Shown here in pieces: positions 1-10,964 of a stretch of 64,000 bases of DNA; within the stretch, counting starts at the first letter, position 1, and the number at the start of each line of letters is the position of its first letter. Under the pieces are notes generated by a model. It ran no database searches and was not told the origin of the DNA. It saw only the letters and a program-made list of their open reading frames with translations. Source of the DNA: Misgurnus anguillicaudatus. Lineage: Eukaryota > Chordata > Actinopteri > Cypriniformes > Cobitidae. Both the position numbers and the translations under genes were made by a program. The DNA is taken from assembly GCF_027580225.2 (NCBI RefSeq), contig NC_073340.2, positions 33,182,501-33,246,500 of the forward strand, written 5' to 3'.

Positions 1-61
1 CCCTGCTCCATGCCTCCCTCATCTAAGGGGTCCCCGACCCAAAAAACGTTGAAGACCCCTG
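1..61. mobile_element. Terminus of a hAT-type element, cut by the window edge
   Basis: The stretch ends in GAAGACCCCTG. Read on the other strand it begins CAGGGGTCTTCAACG, the form of many vertebrate hAT (Charlie-like) termini. The rest of the element lies outside the window, so its length and coding content cannot be judged. The next 8 bases, CCGTAAGG, would be one copy of the target duplication. Confidence 0.6.
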
Positions 62-486
62 CCGTAAGGTGCATGTCATCACAACCAGAAGTGATGGTTC
101 AGGTCTTTGACACAGGGATTCAAATGCAGATGGTTGATTCCCACGAAATCCAGACTTAGAAGGTATCCAACATCAGATTTTTTTTAAAAAGCCCTTGAAG
201 CCATTTTTTTACACATATAAGATTAAGGTCTGAACTTACTATAACCATTATTTTTAGAGGATTTTAAAAATTATTCCTATATAATTATTTAAATTGTTTA
301 GATTATCATTATCAAAAATGTTCTTTACCGCAACATGATATTACATTAAATATATGCATTTACAAACTCATGTTTTGGTAATAAGAACTAAAAAGTTGTC
401 TAGGTACTATGACAAACAAAATTTCAACTTCTGTAGTTGCTAAACTGAACTCTAAACTGAACTGAACTCTTGAACAAATACCTTTG
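62..486. other. AT-rich sequence with no recognisable gene
   Basis: Plain AT-rich sequence between two transposons. No splice-bounded open frame, RNA gene or repeat family was recognised. Confidence 0.6.
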
Positions 487-618
487 TAACCCAGCATTTG
501 GTCAAAAATGGATGAGCCCAGCCTGCTGGGTTATAATTTTACCCATGCTGGGTTGTTTCAACCCAAAATACTGGGTTGTTTTAACCCATTGTTATGTCAA
601 ATATAAACATTTTCTTGG

Positions 619-1263
619 TTAACTCTTTCGCCGCCATTGACGAGATATCTCATCAATCAAGAGAAAACGCTTCCCCGCCAATGACGAGTATTCCCGTCTT
701 TCCGCAATACCACTATTATCCGCAACTTTTTAAACCTGGAACTATTGCCCTAAGGCAGGGGTAGGCAAGTTCGGTCTTAGAGAGCCGCAGTCCTGCATAT
801 TTTAGCCTAAGCACTGATAATCTAACCTGATGTCTAAATCCTAAAGACATTGATTAGCTTGTTCAGGTGTGTTTGATTAGGGTTGGAACTAAACTCTGCA
901 GGACTGCGGCTCTGTAGGACCGAACTTGCCTACACCCGCCCTAAGGCAAGCAGCTGCATGTCCGTGTCTGTTTTAAAAATCGCTCTGAATGGGAACTCTA
1001 TGAAAAGTCCGTCACAAAAATGGAATTATCTCTGCTTTTTGCTCAACATGTGGTGTTTTTGCAGAAACCTACCCATATTCAAAAGCTGATTACAAGTTTT
1101 TTTTTTTTGAAAGCAGAGGGTCTGTTCTTTCATCTGATATATTGTATGTTTAAATATTTAAAGAAGAACATTTTCTGGAAGGCATTAAACTTTTGTGAAA
1201 ATCATAAAAAACACTGGCGCTGGCTGGCAACTTTTATTACAACACTGGCGGTGAAAGAGTTAA
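619..1263. mobile_element. piggyBac-like MITE flanked by TTAA
   Basis: The element starts TTAACTCTTTCGCCGCC and ends GGCGGTGAAAGAGTTAA, giving inverted termini with a TTAA on each side, as expected of piggyBac-type insertion. It has no transposase frame, so it is non-autonomous. A second, right-truncated copy starts at 36647 and shares the interior. This copy is itself interrupted by a hAT MITE at 756-938. Confidence 0.75.
756..938. mobile_element. Short hAT MITE with perfect 8-bp target duplication
   Basis: The 183-bp element has inverted ends (CAGGGGTAGGCAAGTTCGGT against CGAACTTGCCTACACCCG). It is flanked by CCCTAAGG at 748-755 and 939-946. An 8-bp duplication and a CAGGG-like terminus are typical of hAT transposition. 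It is non-coding and inserted inside the piggyBac-like MITE. Confidence 0.85.
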
Positions 1264-1339
1264 TTACAATCCAATCTATTTGACCCAATGCTGTGTTGAA
1301 AATAACCCACCATTTGTTTATAGTGTAGTGTTACTAATA

Positions 1340-2603
1340 GGGCCCTATTTTAACAATCTGAAACGCAAGTGCGTAGCGCAAAGCGCAAGTGACTTTGTGG
1401 GCGGATCTTGGGCGCTGTTGCTATTTTCCCGGCGGGAGAAATTACTCTTGCACCAGGCGCAAATCAATAAGGGGTTGGTCTGAGGTAGGTTCATTATTCA
1501 TAGGTGTGGTTTGGGTGTAACGTCAAATAAACCAATCAGAACACTATCCAACATTCCCTTTAAACGCAAGGGCGCAAGTTCCATGGCGGGTTGCTATTAT
1601 TATGACGGATATACCAGGCGCACGCCAGGAGCGGTTCACAGTTGAGGAGAACCACGTTCTTGTAAGAGCAGTCAAAGACAGAGAAGCTGTTTTGTATGGG
1701 GATAGGAGAAACCTGCCCAAACAGTGTAGGTTAAACATGCGTGAGAGGAAATAGCCACAATTGTCTCATCAGCTGGCATCCCCATCGTTGCGCCAAGCGC
1801 TACAATGATGTCAGGAGATGGGGGAATCCCAAGCTTGCCAGCATAAATCGGGCACGCCGTGTAACGGGAGGTAGATCTGCCTATACACATGACCTGACGC
1901 CAGCAGAGGACATTGCTGCGTCCACCCTCACCGCTGAAAGGGTTTGGGGGCTTTGAAATCGGACCCAAGAAACGCAAGCAAGGTCCAACCCCAAAGTACA
2001 CTTACAAATCAAGTTCATATACATTAAGGTTTCTTATGAAAACATTTTAATTAGTATTTTCAATAAATAAACGTAATACAGCCACACAACAAACTTATGA
2101 AAATATTTTAATCGTTATTTGCATGAGAATTTTTTAACGCAGCCACAAAAAAACTACCACCACAATGTTCACCACAATTATTTCCCTTATCTCATGTGTT
2201 AATATTTTTTATTGTAACAACTTATGATTTGCAAAAATAACTGTTGCATCTGTGTAGATTAGATAAGCAAAGTGTGTGCGCATTGTGCACGATACATTAT
2301 GGTCAAGCATGCGCCCTTAAAATAGCATAATGAACCACGCGCAACGCGCCACTGACTTTAGACTAGTTTTTTATTTGGTCAGTGGCGCAATTGTTTTTTG
2401 AAACTGCAAAATAGCATCAGGGATGGTTTGTGCCGGAACACGCCTCCTTTTTTTTGCGCTGAACCGCCCAGGGAGCGCAAGTTCATTCCCTAGTTTGCCG
2501 ACGTGCGTCTGTGGAGGGAAAAACCCGCTGTGCGCCGGTGCAAAATACGAATGATACATGCGTCACTGACAAAGTCAATTGTGCTGGGTGCAAGATATGA
2601 CCC
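1340..2603. mobile_element. PIF/Harbinger-like element with decayed interior
   Basis: The left end is GGGCCCTATTTTAACA. The right end, read inverted, is GGGTCATATCTTGCACCCAG. Subterminal sequence is rich in GCGC and GCAAG motifs, as in fish Harbinger families. The interior contains a broken Myb/SANT-like reading frame, which fits the two-gene layout of PIF/Harbinger elements. The expected 3-bp target duplication is not clear, and no DDE transposase frame remains. Confidence 0.65.
1602..2001 (+). pseudogene. Broken Myb/SANT-like DNA-binding protein of a Harbinger element
   Basis: From ATG at 1602 a 49-codon frame reads FTVEENHVLVRAVKDREAVL near its N-terminus, the first helices of a Myb/SANT (NAIF1-like) domain. 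It stops at TAG 1749-1751. The domain resumes in another frame at about 1780-1870, where KRYNDVRRWGNPKLASINRA resembles the recognition-helix end of the same fold followed by the usual RRVTGG tail. A later fragment (GPKKRKQGPTPKYTY) is in a third frame. In intact elements this protein helps bring the transposase to the ends. Here the stop and frameshifts make it non-functional. Assignment rests on remembered family pattern, not an alignment. Confidence 0.6.
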
Positions 2604-2963
2604 AAAGTGTTATTAGTGTTTCTAATTGAAGTAATGTTTTAAAGTTGATCCAACTTTTCACTTTTAACAGTCTAATTCAAATCAATTTGTGCTTTTTTTG
2701 TCCATCTCTGGCTTTTTCCTCCTCTGGTAAATAATATTGATGACACTTGCAGGATCTAAATGTTTGTCTATGAATTGCACTTTAGATTGAAAATTTTAGG
2801 TAACATCACCTACTTTTGTCAAGCATCATTAGTGGCATATCATAGTTTATGTCTGTGAGGTATAACTAGTCCTGTTATTTCAAAACAAAAGACAAACCTT
2901 TAATAAACTCGCATTAAGAATCTTCAAGGTGCTTTAAATTTTTTTGGTATTCTGTTGCTGCAG

Positions 2964-3009
2964 GTCTCCTTTAGATCTGAGAACATTAGCTGGATTAGAT
3001 CAAACACAG
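2964..3009 (+). CDS. Candidate upstream tcerg1l exon (splice signals only)
   Basis: A 46-base stretch is bounded by a pyrimidine-rich acceptor ending TGCTGCAG and a donor CAG|GTATGC. Read from its first base it is open (VSFRSENISWIRSNT) and ends with one spare base. That is the phase needed to join the exon starting at 20184, whose first two bases complete a codon. I cannot confirm the peptide as TCERG1L, and splice-like pairs of this size occur by chance, so this is only a candidate. Confidence 0.25.
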
Positions 3010-3597
3010 GTATGCAATGGTATTGCTAGAAGATTGTTTTCCCATCCTGTCAGTCTTTCAAACCGTTTCATCATTAGTGTGCTGATCGCAATGTCTTTGA
3101 TTTAATTTCCACTCATCTGATAAACAAGTGTCTATCTCAGACATTGTTTCCTCATAATTTCACTTGTGTTTTAAAAGAAGGTCATGGCTTCAGGCATTAA
3201 CGTCAGCGCTGACTCAGTTACCATCACTAAATTCACAGCCAAGTATTTTTATTTCATTTGAAAGATCTTGAACTAACCTGAAGTATCTCAAGGCGTCAAA
3301 TGCTGTTGAACGCAGCAAAGACACATTGTGTTCAAAAGTGGCATTTGTGTTGAGTTTTCATGTCACACTGACTTATGTAGTGTTTTCACTTCAGACTTTT
3401 TATTCATCTTAAGAGGATCTTTTGAAGATGAAAAACTCTTTCCCTTGAGAATGATAGTTTACATAAAATGCTAATTTTGCTCTTTCCTCCTAGATGTGTT
3501 AATAAAAAATAAAAAAACGAGACATATACAATCGATACAGAATGTGATGCATTGTATAGTTTCATATTTGTTGTCTCTCCTGTAAATACCAATAATA

Positions 3598-3680
3598 ATT
3601 GACTATAAAGCTGCTTTGCAGCAATGCAAAATTGCAAAAAAGGCACTACAGAAATAAATTTGAATTTGAATGGAGTCTCA
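3598..3680 (+). repeat. Possible 3' tail of a fish retroposon
   Basis: The sequence AAAGCTGCTTTGCAGCAATG followed by a GCAC-to-ACAGAAATAAATTTGAATT run matches the common 3' tail of fish LINE/SINE repeats, which usually reads as CTGCTTTG, CAATG, then AATAAA(T)TTGAATT. No upstream body was identified. Confidence 0.4.
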
Positions 3681-5130
3681 CTTTCGTATGGAGATTTACC
3701 CTACATTTCAAATACTAACTTTGTTCAAAACATCATAAATGAGCTCAAGATGGTCAGTGACTTAATAGGGAGCGTATTTGCATATAGGCACCTTAGGAAA
3801 CAAAGAAAACCATTCCCATTGTTTTTACCATACTGTACACAAACTTGCTCAAGCTCACGGACCGTAAGCTGAACATCTGATGCATTTGGGACACTTTTCT
3901 GTAAACACTTCAGCAGATTTTAAAGTCGTCCTCTGATTGGTTGAATTATACAGGATATTCGGGAGATGTCTGCCCGGAAACAACACAAAGCCGTCTGATT
4001 TGAAGAAGAAAGCTGTCATGTTTACATCTATGACAATATGCATCATCAAGATCGAATAAATGCTGCATGTTTAAAGTATGCAAGGTATTTTGACGTGTTG
4101 GCTTTTGTTGTTATAAATTTCAGAGACGTTCATGAATGGTGGTTGCATACTGGCCTGTCTGTTATTGTGGTGATATCTCCAAGACCCTAAAAATGACGTG
4201 GCACAAAACAAAATGTGATTGGTTGCTTTATGTGTCAGTCATTTGGCCTCTTGGGCGGTCCTTGGCCATTCAAAGCTGCCATGTTTCCCAGACCTTCACT
4301 AGGAAGGTCTGGCTACGTGAGACTATGCACAAACTATAAAAAAATCACATCACATCTTTCTGAGAGCTGGCAGAAAAAACAGCAGAAAATGTGCGTGCGG
4401 GTCTTTGAGTTCACTTAAAAGTTATGTAGACAGGTGTGTGTGTTGCTGTGCGAACTTGTGTACTTTTGTCCCTCCATGTATTTGTATTACTCAGACTCTG
4501 GAGGAACATAGATCTCCAGGAGAAAGATTGAACAGATCTCTCTAAAGATCCTAAGTGACCTTTAAAAACATGAGATGTTCTTCACAGATGGAAAATGGCT
4601 GGCATTTAATATAATTGACTCGGTTCACTCTTGTAATCTCTATTAACCCGCTATTTTCAGGGGACCAGAGTACATTCCACGTTCTGTTATCTACATCTCC
4701 AATTAAGTCCAAATTCATTAGCAAGACAAACAGAACAATGCACACAAAGCAAACAGCCAGAATAAAAGAAAGGACATTGTACTGTATGCAGCAGGCGTTG
4801 TGTGTGGTTTATAACTGGTGATTACATTTGGAATTAAACAAAAGGGAAAATAAAGCGAATTTATGCAAACCCCTCTGAGATTATCGATGTTCAAAATTTT
4901 ACACACTAGTCAAACTTCTTGGTGAACTGACATGAATTTGTAAAGTTTCTAAAATGCTTGTTTTTTTAACCAAAGATATTTAATATTAAAAAGATGCATC
5001 ACTGGTATTGATAGATCACAACAGTCAATATGGCCGCTCTAGTCCCGCCTTCTAGTAAAGAGAACCAATCATCAACGGTTATAGAATGACATCATCTGGC
5101 AGAAAGACTTTATGCATACACAGTATAATG

Positions 5131-5380
5131 CTACGTACACACCAAACACAGTGCATCGCGTTACTCGCTCTAGATTACTCGTGGGATTTCGTGTCATGTG
5201 AATTTTTTTTCGCGTTTGGGTCGAATAGCACGTGTTTTCGTGGCAAACGCACTGCCCATGAAGCGCCATTCACATCGCCCCACGTGAGGACGCGTCTGAT
5301 CGCGTCTTTGCATTGACTTTGTATGTAATCTCCTTGCGCAAATCGTTGAACTCGCGTCTGGTGTGGATCCATAGTAAGAC
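5131..5380. mobile_element. Putative MITE with imperfect ends
   Basis: The left end CTACGTACACACCAAACAC and the inverted right end ATGGATCCACACCAGACGCG are similar, and the interior is CpG-rich (GCGTCT and CGCG motifs). It is non-coding. The insertion duplication was not identified. Confidence 0.4.
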
Positions 5381-5433
5381 AGGTCTTGCTTTACGAAGCA
5401 TTGCAAACATGGCGGCACAGCGATGCAACATCC

Positions 5434-5657
5434 TTAACCTCCTAAGACCTGGTGTTTTCACATACGTGGACATCAAATGTTTTGCACTATAATCTTAATT
5501 TTGTGTAACTTGAAATTGTTGTACACAAACGTGGACAATTAGACTGCTTCATGTTCAAAGAAAATGTTTATTATATTTATTGGTTCTTTCTAACACCAAA
5601 TAGCTGGAAGAAATCTAAAATGCAAGCCAAACCAAAGCTCTGGTCTTAGGAGGTTAA
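5434..5657. mobile_element. piggyBac-like MITE (TTAACCTCCTAAGACC ends)
   Basis: The element starts TTAACCTCCTAAGACC and ends GGTCTTAGGAGGTTAA: inverted termini with TTAA on both sides, 224 bp in all. It is non-coding. It abuts an AACCCA-type repeat on its right. Confidence 0.75.
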
Positions 5658-5664
5658 AAGACTG

Positions 5665-5830
5665 TTTCAACCCAGCATTTGATCAAAAAGGGATGAACAC
5701 AGCTGGTTGGGTTGTAATGTAATCTATTATAGGTTATTTTAACCCAAATCCATGCTGTGATGTTTTATTTGGGTTAAATATAAACATTTTCTGGGTTCAT
5801 TTAACCCAACAGCTGGGCTGTATAGAGGTA
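5665..5830. repeat. AACCCA-type interspersed repeat
   Basis: Contains AACCCAGCATTTGATCAAAA, several GGGTTATTTTAACCC-like motifs and AACCCAACAGCTGGGCTG, as in the copy at 487. A further fragment with TTTCAACCCAGCTTTGGGTC is at 6280-6315. Confidence 0.55.
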
Positions 5831-6350
5831 CAAACTAAATTACTTTGGGTGAAACTGGCTGCCAAATGTTTCATTTAAAAGCAGACACTTAGAAGTTTAT
5901 TGAGAAGTCAAAATTAATTAAAAAAATGTTATAAAGAGCTTACATTTTACGTTTTTAATAACTCCACAAAACATAAATGAAATCTTTTTATGAAAAACTA
6001 AATGAAACTGGCCTTGGAGTCATCTAGAAATGCACTGCAAATAAAGTCACAGGCCTGACCATGTCCATGTTCTGTTTCCCATCTGAAGATGATAGCGCTA
6101 ATAGTAAAATTGATACCTCTAAAAATGTATTTTAATTTTTCTAAACATGCCAAGTAAATTTATTTAGAGAAAATAGCTAAATGCTAGCATTAGTTTATTC
6201 ACAACTCGAACATCCAAGCATCGTTTGAGTAATTTAAGTAAGTTTAATATTAACTAATTAGTCTGCAAGACAATAAACAAATGGTTGGTTATTTTCAACC
6301 CAGCTTTGGGTCAAAACGGAACAAAACCAGCAAAACCCAGAAAATACTTA
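5831..6350. other. AT-rich sequence with only an AACCCA fragment
   Basis: No gene or RNA feature was seen apart from the AACCCA fragment at 6280-6350. A short match to the miR-378 mature sequence at about 6006 was examined and rejected. Confidence 0.55.
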
Positions 6351-6753
6351 CAGTGCCCTCCATGTGTACTGAGCCAGTAAAGACAAAATTGCTCTTTTTG
6401 CTGTGGAGACAAGAAATTTGTAAGATGAATATGAGGCAAAAGTAAAGAATATCACATTTTATAAAGATTTGATTGTTTCAACTCATACCGCACATGCAAT
6501 GGATTAAACTGATACTACACATACTCTGATATGTGCACGATTAATGCACACAGCTCATCACTTAACACTTGTGAGACAATTGTCTTAGTATGCTCACATT
6601 ACAGAAGTATTCAAATCTGTTGCTCCATTTAGTTGGTCAATTGTTAAAACAGGTGAAAAATAAACTGTGACATTCTGTATATTTGTCTCTTCTTCACCTT
6701 TTAATGTTTAAAAATTTCTTGACTCCTTTATCGTCCCAATACTTATGGAGGGC
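6351..6753. mobile_element. Right-truncated MITE with CAGTGCCCTCCAT end
   Basis: The left end is CAGTGCCCTCCATGTGTACT, preceded by TA. The right side reads GTCCCAATACTTATGGAGGGC but lacks the final ACTG and is fused directly to another repeat at 6754. The ends and the TA fit a Tc1/mariner-type non-autonomous element common in fish. No coding frame. Confidence 0.55.
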
Positions 6754-6755
6754 AA

Positions 6756-7360
6756 GAGTGGCGGCTCGTGACTGCTCATCCGAGGGGCGCAATTTCAAAA
6801 TATGTGTCGTGTGTTGCTCGTGTTTCAAAATATGTGTTTGTTGGGTCATGTGAATCATGTGCATCACTTGTTTGGTCAAAATAAGTCCCCAAGATAAGAT
6901 ATGCAAAAGGTACAATCCCCATACAATTTCCAACGTAAATCTCTTTTCTTGGACTACAACAAACACACAGATTGTAGGCAACAGTTTACTCCCTGGGCCT
7001 GTTGATGTGGACAAGACCGACATTATTATTATTTATCCCGCTTCGGACTCACAGCCTGTAAGTTAACTCCTGTCAGCATTGAATTGTGACCGAATCTTTC
7101 AAACATGGTAAGGAGCATCACATTTCCTGCTGACGTCAGAGGTATTCATGCCAATCACAACGTACAGATTAACTGGCCAATCAGGGACACAGCACTTTTC
7201 AAATTGATGAGTTTTGTACAAAATCAAAGCATTTAAGGAAAGCCGTACATCTGAAGCTACAAAATTGTACTGTATGTGGAAAATAATGTGTTTTTAACCA
7301 TAAACCACGTTAACACATCATTTTGTGTTTAGCAATGAAATAGGTGCACTTTAAACAAAG
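6756..7360. repeat. Interspersed repeat, copy 1 (empty-site copy)
   Basis: Carries ATGCAAAAGGTACAA, GGGCCTGTTGATGTGGAC, CGGACTCACAGCCTGTAAGT, GACGTCAGAGGTATTC and TGGAAAATAATGTGTTTTTA in the same order as the copy starting near 9660. It is uninterrupted at the point where the second copy has a large insertion. Non-coding; class unknown. Confidence 0.6.
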
Positions 7361-7429
7361 CATTTTCTTTTTTGTGTAGATAGAAAAAGCAGACTTTATG
7401 ATTATATAGCATTACTCCACCACAAGGTA

Positions 7430-7583
7430 AAGGTACAAAAGCTGTAACTGGGGCAGTACCATTTTAAAAGATCCTAATATGTACCATCTAGGTACAAATA
7501 TGTACCTTTGAGGTACTAAAAAGCACTCTTTTGGGTACATATGTGTAATTTTTAAAAGGGTAGCCTACTGTCCCAGTGACTGC
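7430..7583. repeat. Interspersed GGTACAAAAGCTGT repeat
   Basis: Carries AGGTACAAAAGCTGTAACTG, GGGCAGTACC and several TACATATGTACC-like motifs, with GTCCCAGTGAC at the right side. It looks like a known class of short fish interspersed repeat. No coding content. Confidence 0.5.
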
Positions 7584-7814
7584 TTTTGTATTTAATCATT
7601 TCTCTCTTTGTTATTGTCTTATCTGTTCTTACTAAAAACCTTTTTAGGAACCATTATTTTTAAGAGTTTAAGTGATGACCTCCAACTAAGGAATCAGACA
7701 GCAGCTATTGATTTGGGTTTTGATGCCCGGTACTCTGCCTTCTTTCCTTCTTTTATTTAAAATGCACAGTCCAAAAAAGTCAATTTGTTCTCTTGTACTT
7801 CTTGGGAATTAAGC

Positions 7815-7935
7815 TTAATTTATCTGACCGTTGAGTTGTTGGAGGTCTGTACTCTTTTGTTTGAAAGAAACCCGGTTAATGTATTTGACTGTTGGGTTGT
7901 TGGAGGTTTGTACTCGTTTGTTTGACAGTAACCAA
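7815..7935. repeat. Two-unit tandem duplication, 61-bp period
   Basis: TATCTGACCGTTGAGTTGTT at 7821 recurs as TATTTGACTGTTGGGTTGTT at 7882. It is followed in both units by GGAGGT(C/T)TGTACTC and TTTGTTTGA. About 85-90% identical by eye. Confidence 0.75.
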
Positions 7936-9655
7936 ATTGTCAACGGTCTATCTCTAGCAATACATTACTAATCCAGTTGTTAAAACCAAAATGAAAGAGG
8001 CCCAACAGCACGAAATGATTTTATTGGTGAATGAAATTAATGGACTGTTAAGTGACCTGTGAGCTTCACTGTAATTAAACCATTTTAGTCTCCAAACGTA
8101 AATGTCCAATCTGAGTAAATCCTGTCCCTCACTTTCTTCATCTCTGTGTATGTACGATCCTGCTGCTCCGTGTAATTCCCAAATTAATCTTAGGCTTTCG
8201 AGGTCTTTTGTTTACCTGCTCTTTAGATGATCTGTTCGGGGGGATTAGTAAGACCAGGGGTGGTAGCCCTGGCACGGCAAGCCTGATTGGCATCCCACAA
8301 TGCATCGCTGAGGCGTGACATCTTTTAAGAACCGAGAACGGTAGAGACTTTTCAGAAAGCTGCGTCTGTGTGTTTATGCACTTGCAATTCTCTGTAAGTA
8401 AAAGCATTTCAATACATTTTCCCAAACTATAAAATAGGACTGATTAAAGTGCCACTTTTGTAGAAAATTACAGGGAACGATATTGAATGCGGTACAGACC
8501 AATGTTTAATTTTATATATTTTTTTACAGTAAGTGGTGCGATGTAGAGGGCAGATGAAATTTCGTTGTCATGTCTATATGACAGGGCAAAATTACAAAGC
8601 GAAATCGATCTTCGAATTTTAGGAGAGGACCATCATGGTATGACAGCCTAAAAGGGGGGAAAACTCACTTTGGGTTGCTATTACAAAGCAGATGGCGTCT
8701 TTAAAAACCAAAGACAAGATTGGTTGCTTCTTCACAATGCCTTTGGGTCTTGCAAACTTCAGATGCTGAAGTTAAACACGAGCACACATCTAAGAAGCCA
8801 TTAATGCAAGGAATCTTTCAGAAGCTGCATCTTGATATCGTATATCAATTTCATGGTTATTATAACTGGGATTGGTTTAAGCAACGATAATGGATGCAAT
8901 AATACTTCACAGTGGGATCCATTATCCAATCAATAGATCACAGACTGATGTTATAAAATATAAAACACGTTTTCCCCTCATTTTGTACGTGGGTCTAAAC
9001 GCAGATCACTCAAATCTCTTTAAACTCGAACCCACACTGGGTTTTCCTTAATTAATTTTGGGAATAATTATGAAAGAGTTTAAGTACAGCTCTTAACATT
9101 CAATTCATCTCTCCCAAAACAGTTTCGCCCTTGGGCCACTTCATTTCGCTCACAAGAGGGAGTTGCACAAAGAAAGCGATGGGGTGAGAGGAAACAAACT
9201 GCTTCAAGGGGCCAACGGGAGTCTCTGGAGTTAAAAAGCTTGTGTTTCTTGGCAGATGCGCTGCACGTCTTCGCTCATTGATTCTGATGTGAGTCTGATG
9301 TGCCGTGGGACTGAACTAGGTCACTTTTTATTCCTTTATTTCTTTGATACGAGTTTTGGCAGGGTGAGGTTTAAAATGGAAGGCTGAAGCATCATGCGTT
9401 CTCACTCGGTGAGTTTGTCAGGAATAAAATGACTCATCATGGATGGATTATCAAGCACATACGTAAAGACGCCGCAGAGAGAGCGTGTGATGTTATTGTG
9501 CACTGCTTGTAAATAAAAGCAATCTTATTGTTCCCAAGCGCTTGATTTTAAAAGGCTACAGGCAGGAAGGTGATCCGCACTTTGATGTAAGTACTGTTTA
9601 TGACTGTGCAACATCAATATTAAAGAGCTCCAATTATCCGATTTACAATTTTACA
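7936..9655. other. Mostly unique sequence, no gene recognised
   Basis: No transposon end or exon could be supported. The parts at 8760-8960 and 9090-9480 look unique and of mixed composition, which is compatible with intronic or intergenic regulatory DNA, but nothing in the sequence proves it. Confidence 0.45.
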
Positions 9656-9791
9656 TTTCTTTTGTTGTGTAAGTGTGTATTAGTATGCAAAAGGTACAAA
9701 TCCCAAAGTAAAGATGACGTGACTCTTTTCTTGGACTGCAACGAACTCAAGGATTGTATGCTACAGTTTACTTGGGCCTGTTGATGTGGAC

Positions 9792-10310
9792 CAAGCGTGC
9801 CGCACAAGCCCTGAAAAGTGAAGCCAAAATGTCTCAATCACCCCCCCCCCCAGTGACTGGTCCCAGTATAGGTCACAAACCTCGCCTCCCCATGGTATTC
9901 AATGGGACTTGAGACCAACTAAACAATTTAATTACACTTCAATTATCTTTTTTCCGAAGCTGGTTTCTGTCATTTACTGTAGTAATGTTTATCACACTGA
10001 TGTTAATTCAAATGTTTGTTTTTAAAATAAGTTTGTGTTTAGTTAGTTATTTAATGATATAAAAACGGTGGTGTCACGTCATGATTGACAGCTGTGATAT
10101 CGTGTGATATGCGCATTCTACGAGAGCGAGGGCGGGGTCTTGATTTCGCGGCTTTACTTCCTGCTCACTAATGCGCAGGACTGGTCCCGAAATCGCTACT
10201 GCGCAGACTCAAGACCCGAGATGTCAGCGCCGTATCTGGACACTGGCGGCTTCACTTTTCACCAATGGAAGAGAGTGAGCAGGCTTCGTCTATCTTCTTT
10301 TACAGTCTAT
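9792..10310. mobile_element. MITE inserted in copy 2 of the repeat, near-perfect 9-bp flanks
   Basis: Flanked by GATGTGGAC (9783-9791) and GACGTGGAC (10311-10319), one mismatch in nine. Inverted motifs GAAAAGTGAAGCC (9813) and GGCTTCACTTTTC (10248) lie inside. The right end, read inverted, begins TAGACTGTAAAAGAAG. A 9-bp duplication would suit a Mutator-like element, but the class is inferred. It includes a 10- to 12-base C run at about 9841. Confidence 0.6.
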
Positions 10311-10669
10311 GACGTGGACACAGCAGTCATTATCATAACTCCTCCCGCTTCTGACTCACAGCCTGTATGTTAAGTTGTTTTCATATTTAAAAAAATTACT
10401 ACTGACTAAACCATGATTCAAACGCAAGTGCAGTGCAGAGTACCGCTTGTTGTTTGTCATGTCTACAATCACAAATGCAGACATAGTTTTTATGTTTTAG
10501 TATCCTTACTAATCTGATACATCCTGCTCAAGCCACGCTGGTAAAGTTGATCGATCAGCTTGGTCATCTGTTTTTTCTGGATCAGATTCGGCTCGTATTG
10601 ATAAGGTAGTAAAGACGATGTCAACTCCTGTTAATATTGTGTGACGTCAGAGGTATTCAGGCCAATCAC

Positions 10670-10880
10670 AACGTTCTAAAACAACACATAGATTACATAG
10701 GAAACTAAAACATTTGTTATTTTCGATGAGGAATTTGTTCAAGAGATCAGTTTAGCAAATAGTCAGACCATAAAAAAAAACGAAACCGAAAGTAAAGTTC
10801 TGATCCAGACGTTTATCGCGTCAGCGCACGTGCGTCCGATGAAATCGTCTATAAAATCAGTGCTTTTCAGGGAGGCAGGG
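10670..10880 (+). repeat. Repeat segment with an inverted copy at 32740-32945
   Basis: The blocks AACATTTG(T)TATTTTCGA, AGTCAGACCATAAAAAAAA, GATCCAGACGTTTATCGCG and GATGAAATCGTCTATA recur in reverse order and orientation around 32750-32940. Non-coding. Confidence 0.6.
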
Positions 10881-10964
10881 CAAAGAGCAACAATAATGGC
10901 TGGTGTTTGGAAAATAATGTTTTTAAACCATAAACCATGCAAACACATTGTATTACACCAAATC

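Larger units (their letters stand above)
487..1316. repeat. AACCCA-type interspersed repeat, outermost shell of a three-level nest
   Basis: The left part carries AACCCAGCATTTGGTCAAAA and repeated CTGGGTTGTTT/AACCCA motifs. The right part (1264-1316) carries GTTGAAAATAACCCACCATT, the inverted end. The two halves are separated by the TTAA-flanked element at 619-1263. Related copies lie near 5665, 15880, 16680 and 47193. It is a non-coding, repeated DNA element of unassigned class. Confidence 0.65.
2604..5130. other. Mostly unique AT-rich sequence upstream of the visible tcerg1l exons
   Basis: Besides the candidate exon at 2964-3009 and a repeat tail near 3600-3680, no gene, RNA gene or clear transposon end was recognised. 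Open frames here are short and lack splice or family support. Confidence 0.5.

Noticed and set aside
6005..6030. ACTGGCCTTGGAGTCATCT, close to mature miR-378 (a miR-378 family gene lies near TCERG1L in human)
   Set aside because: There is a mismatch in the seed, and no upstream complementary arm that could form a precursor hairpin. It also lies on the wrong side of the gene compared with the human arrangement as I recall it.
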